Part shown: one piece after another, positions 47,201 to 56,412 of the stretch
How the letters are laid out: every line of letters begins with the position of its first letter
Position numbering within the stretch: the first letter of the stretch is position 1
Origin: a virus
Reading direction: 5' to 3' (one strand)
IMG/VR virus record: IMGVR_UViG_3300042460_000692
Span: 1-64,000 of that record
DNA length: 64,000 nt
Translations under genes and position numbers: made by a program
The notes under the pieces: model-generated
Told to the model about the DNA's origin: nothing
The model's input: the letters and a program-made list of their open reading frames with translations, nothing else
Databases searched by the model: none

Positions 47201-48975
47201 CCGCTAAAACACTTAGCGTACAAAAACCACCATCGACACAAAAAATTAAAATACCGAAAATTACAAAGGAGCCTGGTGAACCTGAAATTACATATACACC
47301 AAAGCCACCTATTGATGTAATGAAAAGAATAATTACTAAAACACTATCTGAATGTTACTACTTTAAAAAATTGGAGGAAGATTCACCGTTAGCGTTTACA
47401 TCTTTAAAGGAAAAATTAAAATATTTTCATCCAGCTTTCCACTCAACAACACCTGAAGGATTGAACTCAAGATTAACGTTCTTATTACAATGTGTAAGAC
47501 CTGGAAATACAATACCAATAAAAGGAATTGCTGATGTTAATGATTTAAATGCACGAAATACTTCTTTTGGTCCACCACCAATATGTGTTATAAGAATTGG
47601 TGATTTTTATCACTCTAAAATTGTTATAAGAGACATTAACATAACGTATGACGATTCAACATGGGATTTAAATCCAGAAGGTATTGGAGTACAACCAATG
47701 ATTGCTAATATAACGTTACAAGTTAGTTTCATAGGTGGACAAGGACTGGAAAGACCGGTTGAAAAATTACAAAATGCTTTATCATCTAACTTTTTTGCAA
47801 ACACAGAAATTTATGATGAAAGAGCACAATCAACCGCAACTTTAATTGATGGTAAACCAGCGGACCAATTTACTAAAGAATTCATTGCTGAATTACAAAA
47901 GAAACCAGAATTTCAGTTAGAGGGTGATAAAGATAATAAACCAAAAGTTAGTCAAGGATTATATATTGGAACGGGAATTCTTAATTCTGGTCTTGATTAT
48001 ATTAAAATAGATTATACTAGTTTTATTGATACAATTTTTAGCGGTACAGATTCGTATATTAATTTATATAAATCATCATATAACGAAGTTGTTAAAAAAT
48101 ATGGTAAAAAAGTATCAAGTATATTTTTTCACAATAGATACAAAACTGTAACTGGATTAACAATTAACACAAGTGCAACAACAACAGATATATTACCTTT
48201 ACTTGGAGCATCTAATAAAGATGCCAATGTAAACTTTTATAGTACAAAACTTACCACAGATTTAAATAGTTATATTAATAACAATGACGTAACCACCTTA
48301 TTGGGTTTTAATAAAGCAGTAACAAGTGAAGGAATGGATTGGTCTAACGAAAAATTAAGAGAAACGTTAAAATCAATCATTAACGAAAAAATAGGGGAAA
48401 TGCCTGAAAGTAGTTCACTAAAGAAATTAGAAGATTCTAGAAATAAAGTAATTAAATTATTTGAAAAAGCTAATTTTTTAGTTAAAAATGAATTTGACGG
48501 AAAAGTTGATGGAGTACAATTTATCTCAACAACATTATCAGGTTTTACCGGTTCAACCTTATATAACCAATATTCAAATATTGTTGATTATTTTAAAAAC
48601 AAACATGATGAGTTTAATGAAGACTTAGATATAAGTTTTGATTTTGCTACTGGTGTATTAAACGACAATATTTTTGTAGAACTAATTTCAATATTATTAC
48701 AAGGAAAGAGAGAGACAATAACTAAACTTTATGAAGAAATTTCAACAAAAGAAACATCAGATAAAATTGGTGAAATTGTGGACAAATTAATAGAGACACC
48801 GAAAGAAAAGAATTTTAGAATGGGTAAATTCCCAATTAAAAAGGGTGGTAGTAAGATAGAATATGATGTGGATGTAACAGATTACATTGTTCTTGATGAA
48901 ATAAAACAAAGTTTAATGGACCTTCACAATGCTGAACAAGTTAAATTTGGTACAGAAACTTTTAAATTAATATAA
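44254..48975 (+). CDS. Giant baseplate protein with tube-initiator-like domain
   Basis: 1573 residues. No single family covers it. Around residues 580-640, VMWFPPYDLKVSEQNSAKWE, FLGRPEPIYTYQNTSRSGTI and SFKVVVDHP resemble the gp48/gp54/XkdP-type domain that starts the tail tube on the baseplate. A second similar stretch (PICVIRIGDFYHSKIVIRDI, ITYDDSTWDLNPEGIGVQPM, ANITLQVSFIGGQ) lies near residues 1110-1170. Between them is a helical segment. The protein is probably a fused or expanded hub/initiator. Located after the tape measure and before the gp53-like gene. Confidence 0.68.
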   Translation: MPSYLNFDSTKEFRNSIIAKTLIKPNGPQTFTKDNYDYQKLSNLSNVDPGAVDKNRKDDLIKISNSNIYKPTKFFIKENIDTLPRTRNLSLYFNGGSPYFTAEKHNLIGIMATKKYDTESELFKFAAKYIREDKGGPVLTRIAYNTDRAINGKIRLLDALNGNTATALNILTGREPLVEMNNKITVASTLIGKGIDFLQTVSGTQLPFSEIPGDYLSNPRNPINYRPEAKTELGKIAQDVTGVLGSLIGIERRPKLSRKPSDLLIQYMGQGPKQALFDSLTFNRYAPNYTTSARSQQSSKLFSFVDKAAQGIKNILGVEAPAGQAYIGDDRSNDVRFAMGDFNDNQVRSPYYLSLMFDEISAQLFHKSKNVTEGGQIGGKLAWYSKNSKNKLGEHNKEYSGIEQTNLQDSLSTKYVFREDSILGKTQQILNTLPTNGSEMRSHVANVIDQTSRVFKDGEVMMSRGSAVKYTNKFSGEESGVEYCRVWTKDRPYFNYTDTMRRTNMVRKFDGSVMGGGSRVWNLNYAPMSNGRKSFENSTNIKDGQAKKYMFSIENLAWKSSTQKGFTVQDLPICERGSNGGRVMWFPPYDLKVSEQNSAKWEENSFLGRPEPIYTYQNTSRSGTISFKVVVDHPSILNLLVREHFKGMSDEEADNYINAFFAGCEEIDFYDLVRKYTNLDTDDIKRINEYLNAGKEMSTIKKYKYSSEEVEEVKPETGETPTKAPEPFSLALFFPNDIPAKDANNTTKGEIYSTIQPSYYAQKSSLNADALADFTRLSGDTSGDAIQDIKTIFKLEKSKITDFPKAISLQLDKLNTGFEKLNTNYTEFNTKIADLKKAVSGNTIELAEFKILSSASEVANDDYNFLLGMRRAHSLVLDILTKLKGDVDKIPDFNWPSEQEVKKNAKDGLNDQKLTFTFEKLGYKGNVGKLIINFSTEGENAKGLTNVDPDGRLDCKTVIQTKYGLKITTPNAFYCRQTSVKFSAKTLSVQKPPSTQKIKIPKITKEPGEPEITYTPKPPIDVMKRIITKTLSECYYFKKLEEDSPLAFTSLKEKLKYFHPAFHSTTPEGLNSRLTFLLQCVRPGNTIPIKGIADVNDLNARNTSFGPPPICVIRIGDFYHSKIVIRDINITYDDSTWDLNPEGIGVQPMIANITLQVSFIGGQGLERPVEKLQNALSSNFFANTEIYDERAQSTATLIDGKPADQFTKEFIAELQKKPEFQLEGDKDNKPKVSQGLYIGTGILNSGLDYIKIDYTSFIDTIFSGTDSYINLYKSSYNEVVKKYGKKVSSIFFHNRYKTVTGLTINTSATTTDILPLLGASNKDANVNFYSTKLTTDLNSYINNNDVTTLLGFNKAVTSEGMDWSNEKLRETLKSIINEKIGEMPESSSLKKLEDSRNKVIKLFEKANFLVKNEFDGKVDGVQFISTTLSGFTGSTLYNQYSNIVDYFKNKHDEFNEDLDISFDFATGVLNDNIFVELISILLQGKRETITKLYEEISTKETSDKIGEIVDKLIETPKEKNFRMGKFPIKKGGSKIEYDVDVTDYIVLDEIKQSLMDLHNAEQVKFGTETFKLI

Positions 48976-48977
48976 TC

Positions 48978-49301
48978 ATGAGTAGAGAATATTTTAATAG
49001 GTACCAATTTTATATAAATGATGGAGAATTTAGAGTTGTTCCAGGAATCGAAATACCAATAAAAGGAACAGACAAGTACCAACAATATAAAAAAGGTAAA
49101 GATAGATTAGATAAACTATCACAAGAATATTACAATTCACCATTATATGGTTGGTTGATTTTATTAGCAAACCCCGCTGCAGGTAGTTTAGAATTTGAAA
49201 TACCTAACAATTATTATATAAGGATACCATATCCGCTAATCGACTCTTTACAAGATTATAAAAGTGGTGTAGAATTGTATAACTTATATTATGGGGAATA
49301 A
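48978..49301 (+). CDS. 53: gp53-like baseplate wedge protein
   Basis: 107 residues. YKKGKDRLDKLSQEYYNSPL, YGWLILLANPAAG and FEIPNNYYIRIPYPL fit the LysM-like pattern of T4 gp53 (RLD...YY...W.LI..AN......I....IRIP). T4 gp53 is 196 aa, so this is a short version. It starts 2 nt after the giant baseplate gene and overlaps the next one by 11 bp. Confidence 0.65.
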   Translation: MSREYFNRYQFYINDGEFRVVPGIEIPIKGTDKYQQYKKGKDRLDKLSQEYYNSPLYGWLILLANPAAGSLEFEIPNNYYIRIPYPLIDSLQDYKSGVELYNLYYGE

Positions 49302-52300
49302 CAAAATTAGTCAGAGTGAAAATATTTTAGTAAAAGTTGATGTTAATAACTTAGTTTTTGTTGATCCCAATAGTGTGCAAAATGGTGACCAAGTAGAACC
49401 AAGAGGAATAAAACAAGAAAATTTAGTAATGTTTGTCAATCTTGAGGCAGATTTAATACCACGAAGCGTATTAACAGCATCTGGCGATAGTACATCGAAA
49501 GGAACATTATCGTCCATAGCTAAAGGAACCTTAAGTTTTACACAAAATAAAGGTAAAAATGGTAAAGATTTTGATACCGCGTGGACAGAAGAGTTTGTAA
49601 ATGTAAAAGATGGAGTAGACAATGACGGAAATAAATATAACTACCAAAACGACTCAACTGCACAATCTTTTGGTATTGACAGTATTAACATTAATATTAA
49701 GGGTGCTAACTTTATACCACAAGTTAACATTAACTTTATTGACGTTAGAGGTAAAACTCTGTTTGAATCACCCCAAAATTCACCATATGGTGCGTTCTTT
49801 CATTTACCTTGGCCGATCTTTTATTTAACAATAAAAGGGTATTATGGTAAAGCAATTAAATATAGATTACATTTAACTAAGTTCAGTTCAAAATACAATG
49901 AATCAAATGGTAATTTTGAAATTGCCACAACATTTGTTGGGTCAACTTATGCGTTTTTAAATGACATACCACTTGATGGTATATTAAACGCACCATACAT
50001 GTATATGGTTGAATCGGATCCCGATTTACCAGCAAAATTCAACGAGAAAAAAGGAACAAAAGAAAAACAGATTAAAAAATCTTCAAAAGGTTATGTAATG
50101 TTAAAATCTGTTTATGATGAATATAAACAAAAAGGTTTAATTGATAAGAACTTTCCAACAAAAACGTTAAGAGAAGTAATCGTTATTGCTAGAAGTTTAG
50201 ATAAAATATTAGAAAAAGAAATATTCGGTGGATTGGTTGATATGAAACTATTCGTCGGTGTTAAAGATTTTGAAAAAAAATTAACAGAATTTGAATCGGC
50301 AGTTAAAAATTGGAGTAAAAGATTTGTAAGTGCCGAAACTGTGGAAGTAGATGGTGCCATTTATAATAGAATGGTGGATAGAACTATAACAGATATAAAA
50401 ATAAAAGGAAGTACTGTTAATGGTACATTAGAAAGTATTATAACAAATTATCCTTTAGATTTAAAACAGACTAAAATATTTACAGAAACGTTTTTAAAAC
50501 AATCTGCAAATGATTTTAAGAAAGAAACATTTAGTTATTCAAACAAAATAAAACCGATTGACTCTTATGTAAAATTAATAGCTAGCGGTTATGTGGTCTC
50601 TGTTCAAGGTGTTTTAAAAGACATCTATGATATGCAACAATTATTCGTTCAACAAAGAAATAAATTACAAGACCTTGTTGAAAGAAAAATGAATGAAATC
50701 GTTAAAGATAAAGATAAAGGAATTGGATTTGACCCAACAATACGTAATATATTTGCGGTAATTTTAGCAAATGCCGAAGTTTATATTAGGTTACTAAAAG
50801 AAGTACATAGTAAATCATTTGAGGTTTCCACAATAAGAAGACAAATATTAAAAGGGTTTAGTGATGAGTCAAAAGGTAATGATTCAATTTATCCTTGGCC
50901 TGAAGTAAAGAAACAAAGTTCAAACAAACAAAAAGTAATTGCATATCCTGGAGATCCTGAGTTACAACAAAAATTAAGGTCATACGATAAGTTTCTGTGG
51001 CCTGAAATTGATTTTTTAGAAAACTATCAAGCTGTAGGCACAAAAAGACAAGACTCATTAACAGGTAACGAAGGTTCTGCAAGTAAAATTGATTTCGTAT
51101 TTGATAATTCAAATACAGATGGTGATTTACACAAAATAGCGACATTGTTTCAATTAGCAATTGGTACACCATATATTAACAAGTCAATATCTTCTATAAT
51201 ATATGAAATACATGAGAGAGGTAGATATGCAACATTATCCGACGATTTCTCATTAAACACAATTAATGAATTAGCGGATAGAGAATTTGATAATATACAA
51301 AAAATGTTTGGTGAAGACCCTGATGTTGTTGGAATGTTAAAAACAATGACAAACATTACAACACTAACAGAAAATTTATTATCGTTTTCACCATTTGATA
51401 GGTATCCCTATTTTGAAGATAAGTTACCAACAACACCTTATTTAAAAACAATTGAAAATACTCCATTCTCAATTGAAACAAGTTATAGTGGTAATAAGAA
51501 TTTTGAAGATACTGGTGTTTTTAATAAATTAAAAGAAAATTTAAATGATTTCACATATGAGTCTGAAACTTATAGATTAAACATATATCCATTTAATTCG
51601 GATAGCTATTTAAACTATTTGGGTGAAGAATCATTTAGTTTAGCAGATTTAAATTTAAAACAAATATTTCAAGTTAATACCAAAGAAGGATTAATATCTG
51701 CACCTGCACTACCAACATATTGGACAGATAAATACTCTAACTTATTCGATGAAAAAATAAAAATTGGACCGAGTAGTTCCGCGAGTATTTTAAACACACC
51801 ATATTTTCATAAACAATTAGAATCTGATTTCGGTAAGCAATCATATGGAAAGTATGCAGGTTCCGCATATCTTTTATTGAACTCATTACCATTTATTGAT
51901 TTAGAAGATGAATTCTTTGGTAAAACAAGGTTATCTACGGTTTTTAGAGAGATAAGTGCATCACATTATGTACCCTATCATTTAATAATCAAATGGGGGT
52001 CAATTTATCATAGATATAAAAAGAAAATATTAGAAAATAAAGATATATTATCTGGATTTTTAAGTGGAACAACCACAACAGCAATTAGTGGAAAAACATT
52101 CTTTGATGATGGTAACAATTTAACATTTAATATTGGACAAAACGTAAATTATACATCACAAAATGTAATCGGTTTACATCCATTATATGATTCTGTATTT
52201 CATCAAATTGTAAATGGGTATTCACATTTCTTATTTTCAACTGGTGACACCATATCATTTGATACTGCATTTACTAATAAGACCATCAATGTAGTACAAG

Positions 52301-55065
52301 AACCTATTGGTGATAATGGTTTGTATTTCACAAGTTTTATTGACAACTCAAAAATAGTATCTTCAGACAAATATTTTACATTATTACCTTCAGTTGGGGG
52401 GTCTAAGAATGGTTTTACTAATGGACTTACCGCTAGTGGTAACGAACAGAAAAATTTTAAAATTTTATGGTGTTATGATAATGAATCAGTAACGGATTAT
52501 TATGACGGTAAAGAATTCTTTGATTATGATGAATATAATAAATCATATGATGTTGGAACTTTGTTTTTTAATATGGTCGATTATTCTGGTCCATTTTTCA
52601 CCGATTTAAACAAAGATGAAGATGCAAAGTATTCATTAGTAACATCTGAAAAAAGAAAGATATACGATTTAATTGCAACATTTAGTCCTCAAATTTTAGA
52701 TAAATTTGAAGAATATTTTTTAGATTTTGCAACAGAAAAATTAGAAGAAGAAATACCATATAAAGTATTTCCAGACTATAACGTAACAGGAATTGTTAGC
52801 GGTGAAACTAAAACAATTGAAAGTCATTCTGTAAAATATGATAAATTTCAAGATTTATTAAAGGCTTTAGTTACCATAGATAAAGACGATAATAATGACA
52901 ACACAGATGTTAATGCAATTATAACAACATTAAAAGAAAAACAATTAAAAAAATTAGAATCAATAACTCAACAAATATTAGGAACTGATAATTTATTAAA
53001 AGTAACGATTGGTAACCCAAAAGAAATTGTACCAAATGTATGGAATGGTTTTGCTCAAATAGATGACGTAAATAGGTTTTCATATAATGAGTACAATTCA
53101 TCACAATATAGTTCTAATAAAATGTATATTGATTTATATGTGGGAGGAGAACCATCAACAGATTGTTATAAAAATTTCTTCGTAACTAATAATGTAGAAT
53201 TAAGTGAAGAAAATGTATTAATATTTAGACCATTGATTCTAATATTTGCTGGATGGGTCGAAAGTAAAGGATTAGCATACACCCCAACAAAGGCAGATTT
53301 CCAAGATTATATAAAAACAAAAATATTGAGAGGACCTGAATTAAGACTTGGACAATATTTTACACAATTATTACCTAAGTTATCAACTTTAACAGTTAAA
53401 GATAGTAAAAATGAGGTTACGATTGTAAATGGATATAATGACATTCCATTAAAATTAGAATTATATAATTACTTTAAATCGTTTAATGATAAATGGGTTG
53501 CAGGAAATTCATTAGGACAAAGGACTTTAATGGAAGAATTTTTATTCTTAGATAAAGCAAATAAAGACATAGGAGACCAAGCGTACCTTTCACTTGAAAA
53601 ATTATTACCATTAGAAGATACAAAAAATAGTAAGGCGAATCTTTATAGTGTAATATCAATGTTAATACAAGGAACGGGATTTGATATGAGGGGATTACCA
53701 GCATACGTTAATTTCTACGGAACAAACAACTCAACTAAATCTAGAATAACACCATCTAAGAAAATTGCTGAAAATTTATTTGGAACATTTTTAGATGTGG
53801 ACTATCAAGATTCTTCACCTAAAATTCTTATTCAATATACGGGACCAACATCTAAACATCTAGAGTTGGCTGACATTAACGAAAAATATAAATTTAAAAA
53901 CGATAGTGGTAACTTATTTAGTGGAGTAGGTAGTCCATTAGTTATAACAACACCACAGGTGTTTAGTCAAGGAGATTATGCAAAATCTAATAAAGTGGTT
54001 GCGTTTGAAGTAAGTGTTGGTGACCAAAACCAAGGTATTTTTAAGAGTGTACAACTTGACCAATCATCAATAAGGAACACCACAGAATCATTTAATGTTA
54101 TTGAAAATTTGGGTCGTTCTGAAAGTGGTGCGGCTGCAAATCAAATAGACATAAGTTTATTTGACATATACAGACAGGCATCATATACTTGTGACGTAAC
54201 ATGTATGGGTAATGTTATGATTCAACCAACAATGTATTTTTATTTAAAAAATGTGCCTATGTTTAGGGGGTCATATTGGATAACTGAAGTTTCACATAGT
54301 ATTAGGAATAATAATATAATAACCACATTTAAAGGTACAAGAATTCCTTATGCATCATTACCTGACCCTAAGGATTCATTCCTATCAAGTTATAGGGTTT
54401 TATTTGACAAGATAACTAGAGCGGCAATTGCTAAAACTAAAGAACAAGAAAATTCCACAACAACAGGGTCAACAAAGAATGAACAAACACACACAACAAG
54501 TGATGGTAAAACATTCTTATCAGATATGGGAGATAGTAAACAAGCTATTAACGGAGAAAAAATATTATTAGAACAAGGGGTTACACAATATGGTGTACCA
54601 TATAATGGATATAACGAAGAAAAGTACATTCAAAAAGTTAGTTTCAATGGAAAAGATTATTTAAGGGCTCAAGTTATTACTATGGGTGGACCAAATTATG
54701 AGATAAAAGAAACAATATCTATGAATATTATTTCGAGACAAACGGAACATACAATAGAACCCAACCCAATTACTTGGAAAGATTTATCAAGTTCAACAAG
54801 ATACTTCTATTCGACAAAATTTGATTTTGATGTAGCTAAACCAAATTTAATTATCAAAGGAACCACTAAGTTTTATAACCCAAAGGATGTAAAAACCCCA
54901 ATAACCGTACCACCAGTTGGTTCGGGACAAATTAACGTTAATAACATAACAGGACCAATTAATGCAGGACCAACAGGGGTTAAATCTGGATTGGCACTAT
55001 CTAAACAATTAATGAAAGATTTAAAAGTACAAGATGGGGATGTTGTATATTTTGAAATCATTTAA
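49291..55065 (+). CDS. Giant baseplate hub-like protein
   Basis: 1924 residues, the largest gene here. The N-terminal part (GIDSININIKGANFIPQVNI, NFIDVRGKTLFESPQNSPYG, FHLPWPIFYLTIKGYYGKAI) is beta-rich and not assignable by me. Near residues 1600-1690, ASYTCDVTCMGNVMIQPTMY, FYLKNVPMFRGSYWITEVSH, SIRNNNIITTFKGTRIPYAS resemble the last domain of gp27/GPD-type hub proteins. The C-terminal 230 residues include a Thr/Gly linker and end SKQLMKDLKVQDGDVVYFEII. Probably the central hub with added domains. No lysozyme motif seen. Overlaps the gp53-like gene by 11 bp. Confidence 0.65.
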   Translation: MGNNKISQSENILVKVDVNNLVFVDPNSVQNGDQVEPRGIKQENLVMFVNLEADLIPRSVLTASGDSTSKGTLSSIAKGTLSFTQNKGKNGKDFDTAWTEEFVNVKDGVDNDGNKYNYQNDSTAQSFGIDSININIKGANFIPQVNINFIDVRGKTLFESPQNSPYGAFFHLPWPIFYLTIKGYYGKAIKYRLHLTKFSSKYNESNGNFEIATTFVGSTYAFLNDIPLDGILNAPYMYMVESDPDLPAKFNEKKGTKEKQIKKSSKGYVMLKSVYDEYKQKGLIDKNFPTKTLREVIVIARSLDKILEKEIFGGLVDMKLFVGVKDFEKKLTEFESAVKNWSKRFVSAETVEVDGAIYNRMVDRTITDIKIKGSTVNGTLESIITNYPLDLKQTKIFTETFLKQSANDFKKETFSYSNKIKPIDSYVKLIASGYVVSVQGVLKDIYDMQQLFVQQRNKLQDLVERKMNEIVKDKDKGIGFDPTIRNIFAVILANAEVYIRLLKEVHSKSFEVSTIRRQILKGFSDESKGNDSIYPWPEVKKQSSNKQKVIAYPGDPELQQKLRSYDKFLWPEIDFLENYQAVGTKRQDSLTGNEGSASKIDFVFDNSNTDGDLHKIATLFQLAIGTPYINKSISSIIYEIHERGRYATLSDDFSLNTINELADREFDNIQKMFGEDPDVVGMLKTMTNITTLTENLLSFSPFDRYPYFEDKLPTTPYLKTIENTPFSIETSYSGNKNFEDTGVFNKLKENLNDFTYESETYRLNIYPFNSDSYLNYLGEESFSLADLNLKQIFQVNTKEGLISAPALPTYWTDKYSNLFDEKIKIGPSSSASILNTPYFHKQLESDFGKQSYGKYAGSAYLLLNSLPFIDLEDEFFGKTRLSTVFREISASHYVPYHLIIKWGSIYHRYKKKILENKDILSGFLSGTTTTAISGKTFFDDGNNLTFNIGQNVNYTSQNVIGLHPLYDSVFHQIVNGYSHFLFSTGDTISFDTAFTNKTINVVQEPIGDNGLYFTSFIDNSKIVSSDKYFTLLPSVGGSKNGFTNGLTASGNEQKNFKILWCYDNESVTDYYDGKEFFDYDEYNKSYDVGTLFFNMVDYSGPFFTDLNKDEDAKYSLVTSEKRKIYDLIATFSPQILDKFEEYFLDFATEKLEEEIPYKVFPDYNVTGIVSGETKTIESHSVKYDKFQDLLKALVTIDKDDNNDNTDVNAIITTLKEKQLKKLESITQQILGTDNLLKVTIGNPKEIVPNVWNGFAQIDDVNRFSYNEYNSSQYSSNKMYIDLYVGGEPSTDCYKNFFVTNNVELSEENVLIFRPLILIFAGWVESKGLAYTPTKADFQDYIKTKILRGPELRLGQYFTQLLPKLSTLTVKDSKNEVTIVNGYNDIPLKLELYNYFKSFNDKWVAGNSLGQRTLMEEFLFLDKANKDIGDQAYLSLEKLLPLEDTKNSKANLYSVISMLIQGTGFDMRGLPAYVNFYGTNNSTKSRITPSKKIAENLFGTFLDVDYQDSSPKILIQYTGPTSKHLELADINEKYKFKNDSGNLFSGVGSPLVITTPQVFSQGDYAKSNKVVAFEVSVGDQNQGIFKSVQLDQSSIRNTTESFNVIENLGRSESGAAANQIDISLFDIYRQASYTCDVTCMGNVMIQPTMYFYLKNVPMFRGSYWITEVSHSIRNNNIITTFKGTRIPYASLPDPKDSFLSSYRVLFDKITRAAIAKTKEQENSTTTGSTKNEQTHTTSDGKTFLSDMGDSKQAINGEKILLEQGVTQYGVPYNGYNEEKYIQKVSFNGKDYLRAQVITMGGPNYEIKETISMNIISRQTEHTIEPNPITWKDLSSSTRYFYSTKFDFDVAKPNLIIKGTTKFYNPKDVKTPITVPPVGSGQINVNNITGPINAGPTGVKSGLALSKQLMKDLKVQDGDVVYFEII

Positions 55066-55085
55066 GAATATTAACAAATTTGGGA

Positions 55086-55093
55086 TATTTATA
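55086..55093 (+). promoter_or_regulatory. Late-type box
   Basis: TATTTATA, 16 nt before the start codon at 55110. Confidence 0.5.
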
Positions 55094-55109
55094 CATATAA
55101 CAGAAAATT

Positions 55110-55313
55110 ATGGAAAATAATAAATTAAACAACACCATGGATCAGTTCTTAAGTCCTAAACAGACTAAAAGAACATCAAATGATGAAATGGAAAGAGAAG
55201 AGTGTGATATGGTAACGGGAGAATGTTACACAATCAGAGAAAAAGACGGAATTGTTGAAAGAATAAATAAAAAATACGTTACAAACGACGGTAGACAATT
55301 ATTACAAGATTAA
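55110..55313 (+). CDS. Unknown 67-aa protein
   Basis: 67 residues, charged: MENNKLNNTMDQFLSPKQTK, MEREECDMVTGECYTIREKD, GIVERINKKYVTNDGRQLLQ. Two cysteines in the middle. No family recognised. It follows the hub gene with a late-type box and starts the short run of small late genes. Confidence 0.65.
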   Translation: MENNKLNNTMDQFLSPKQTKRTSNDEMEREECDMVTGECYTIREKDGIVERINKKYVTNDGRQLLQD

Positions 55314-55316
55314 GCC

Positions 55317-55952
55317 ATGTTAGAGAAAAAACTACAAGAAGAATTAAATCGTTATAAAGCCATAAATAAATATGGTAAGACGATGATAATGGAACAAGAC
55401 GCACCTCCTGCCGATCCAGCATTGGACCCAGCTTTAGGAGCACCTGCAGATATGGCACCAGATCCAAACGCATTACCTACTGCTGACGCACCACCTATGG
55501 ACGCAGCACCCGCTCCTGAAATGGACAATACAGAAGAAGTAGATATTACCGATTTGGTTAACATGGTTAAAAGTGTTAAGAAAGACCAAGAAGATAGTAC
55601 GGGATCAAACAACGAGGTGATAACTAAGATGGACGACGTGTTTACAAAGCTAACTGATTTAGAACAAAAATTAGCTCAAATGGACCAAGTAATGAGTAAG
55701 ATTGACCAATTAGGTGCAACCGTTGAGGCCAACAAACCAAAAACTGAAGTTGAAAGACTTGAAATGCGTTCTTTGGATTCATATCCATTTAATGAGAAAC
55801 CACAAGAATTCTTCGCACACAAACAAGGTGAGATGAGAGCAAGTGGTAAGAATGAATACATTTTAACCAAAGACGAGGTTGAAAATTATCCAGTTGAAAA
55901 TATAAAAACATCATTTAACCCAAGCGAAGAGGAAGATGAATATAAGTTCTAA
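55317..55952 (+). CDS. Ala/Pro/Asp-rich protein with LQE-type N-terminal tag
   Basis: 211 residues. The N-terminus MLEKKLQEELNRYKAINKYG, then KTMIMEQ, matches the tag LQENIQRIREMMISEE of the flavoprotein in order and spacing (LQE-x-[IL]-x-R, then MI-x-E). Residues about 28-75 are a Pro/Ala/Asp low-complexity region with no codon bias gap. Then comes a coiled coil (KMDDVFTKLTDLEQKLAQMD, MSKIDQLGATVEANK) and a C-terminal charged part. A core or internal-protein role is inferred. Confidence 0.7.
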   Translation: MLEKKLQEELNRYKAINKYGKTMIMEQDAPPADPALDPALGAPADMAPDPNALPTADAPPMDAAPAPEMDNTEEVDITDLVNMVKSVKKDQEDSTGSNNEVITKMDDVFTKLTDLEQKLAQMDQVMSKIDQLGATVEANKPKTEVERLEMRSLDSYPFNEKPQEFFAHKQGEMRASGKNEYILTKDEVENYPVENIKTSFNPSEEEDEYKF

Positions 55953-56307
55953 TGTAAACTTTTTTTTAGGTTTACAAAATCAAATGAAAATATGTCATTG
56001 GCAAACCAAAGGTATTGCAAGACATGAGGCATTTGGTAATTTCTACGACGACTTAACTCCATTAATTGACAAGTATATTGAACAGGCAATGGGTAAGTAT
56101 GGTAGATTTGTTTTGGATGAAGAAACAAAAACTATAGAATTATCAAATTTATCTGAAATAGATATTAAAGGTTTAGTTAATACGACTAGAGAGGCGTTGG
56201 TACAATTTACAGAACAACTTGACCCTTCAGACACCGATTTATTAAACCTAAGAGATGAATTTTTAGGATTGGTAAACAAATATGCGTATCTATTTACGAT
56301 GGAATAA
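55936..56307 (+). CDS. Dps/ferritin-like small protein
   Basis: 123 residues, helical. GLQNQMKICHWQTKGIARHE, FGNFYDDLTPLIDKYIEQAM, then LVNTTREALVQFTEQLDPSD. The HWQTKG...H...FYDDL layout matches a phage family I know as DUF5856-like, with a Dps/ferritin-type first helix pair. It starts inside the 3' end of the previous gene (17-bp overlap). Followed by a terminator. Metal or DNA binding is not shown by the sequence. Confidence 0.7.
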   Translation: MNISSNVNFFLGLQNQMKICHWQTKGIARHEAFGNFYDDLTPLIDKYIEQAMGKYGRFVLDEETKTIELSNLSEIDIKGLVNTTREALVQFTEQLDPSDTDLLNLRDEFLGLVNKYAYLFTME

Positions 56308-56338
56308 CACAAACCCAAAAAAAATATTAAAAAACTTT

Positions 56339-56367
56339 AACCCAGATTTCCAAGTCTGGGTTTTTTT
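56339..56367 (+). terminator. Terminator before gp32
   Basis: AACCCAGA (56339-56346) pairs with TCTGGGTT (56355-56362), loop TTTCCAAG, followed by a T-run. It separates the late genes from the replication cluster. Confidence 0.82.
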
Positions 56368-56370
56368 ATG

Positions 56371-56378
56371 TATATTTT
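56371..56378 (+). promoter_or_regulatory. Host-type -7-like box before gp32
   Basis: TATATTTT, 34 nt upstream of the gp32 start codon. Upstream half is unclear. Confidence 0.3.
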
Positions 56379-56412
56379 ACTATAACAATTTAAATAATTA
56401 AAATTTAACAAC

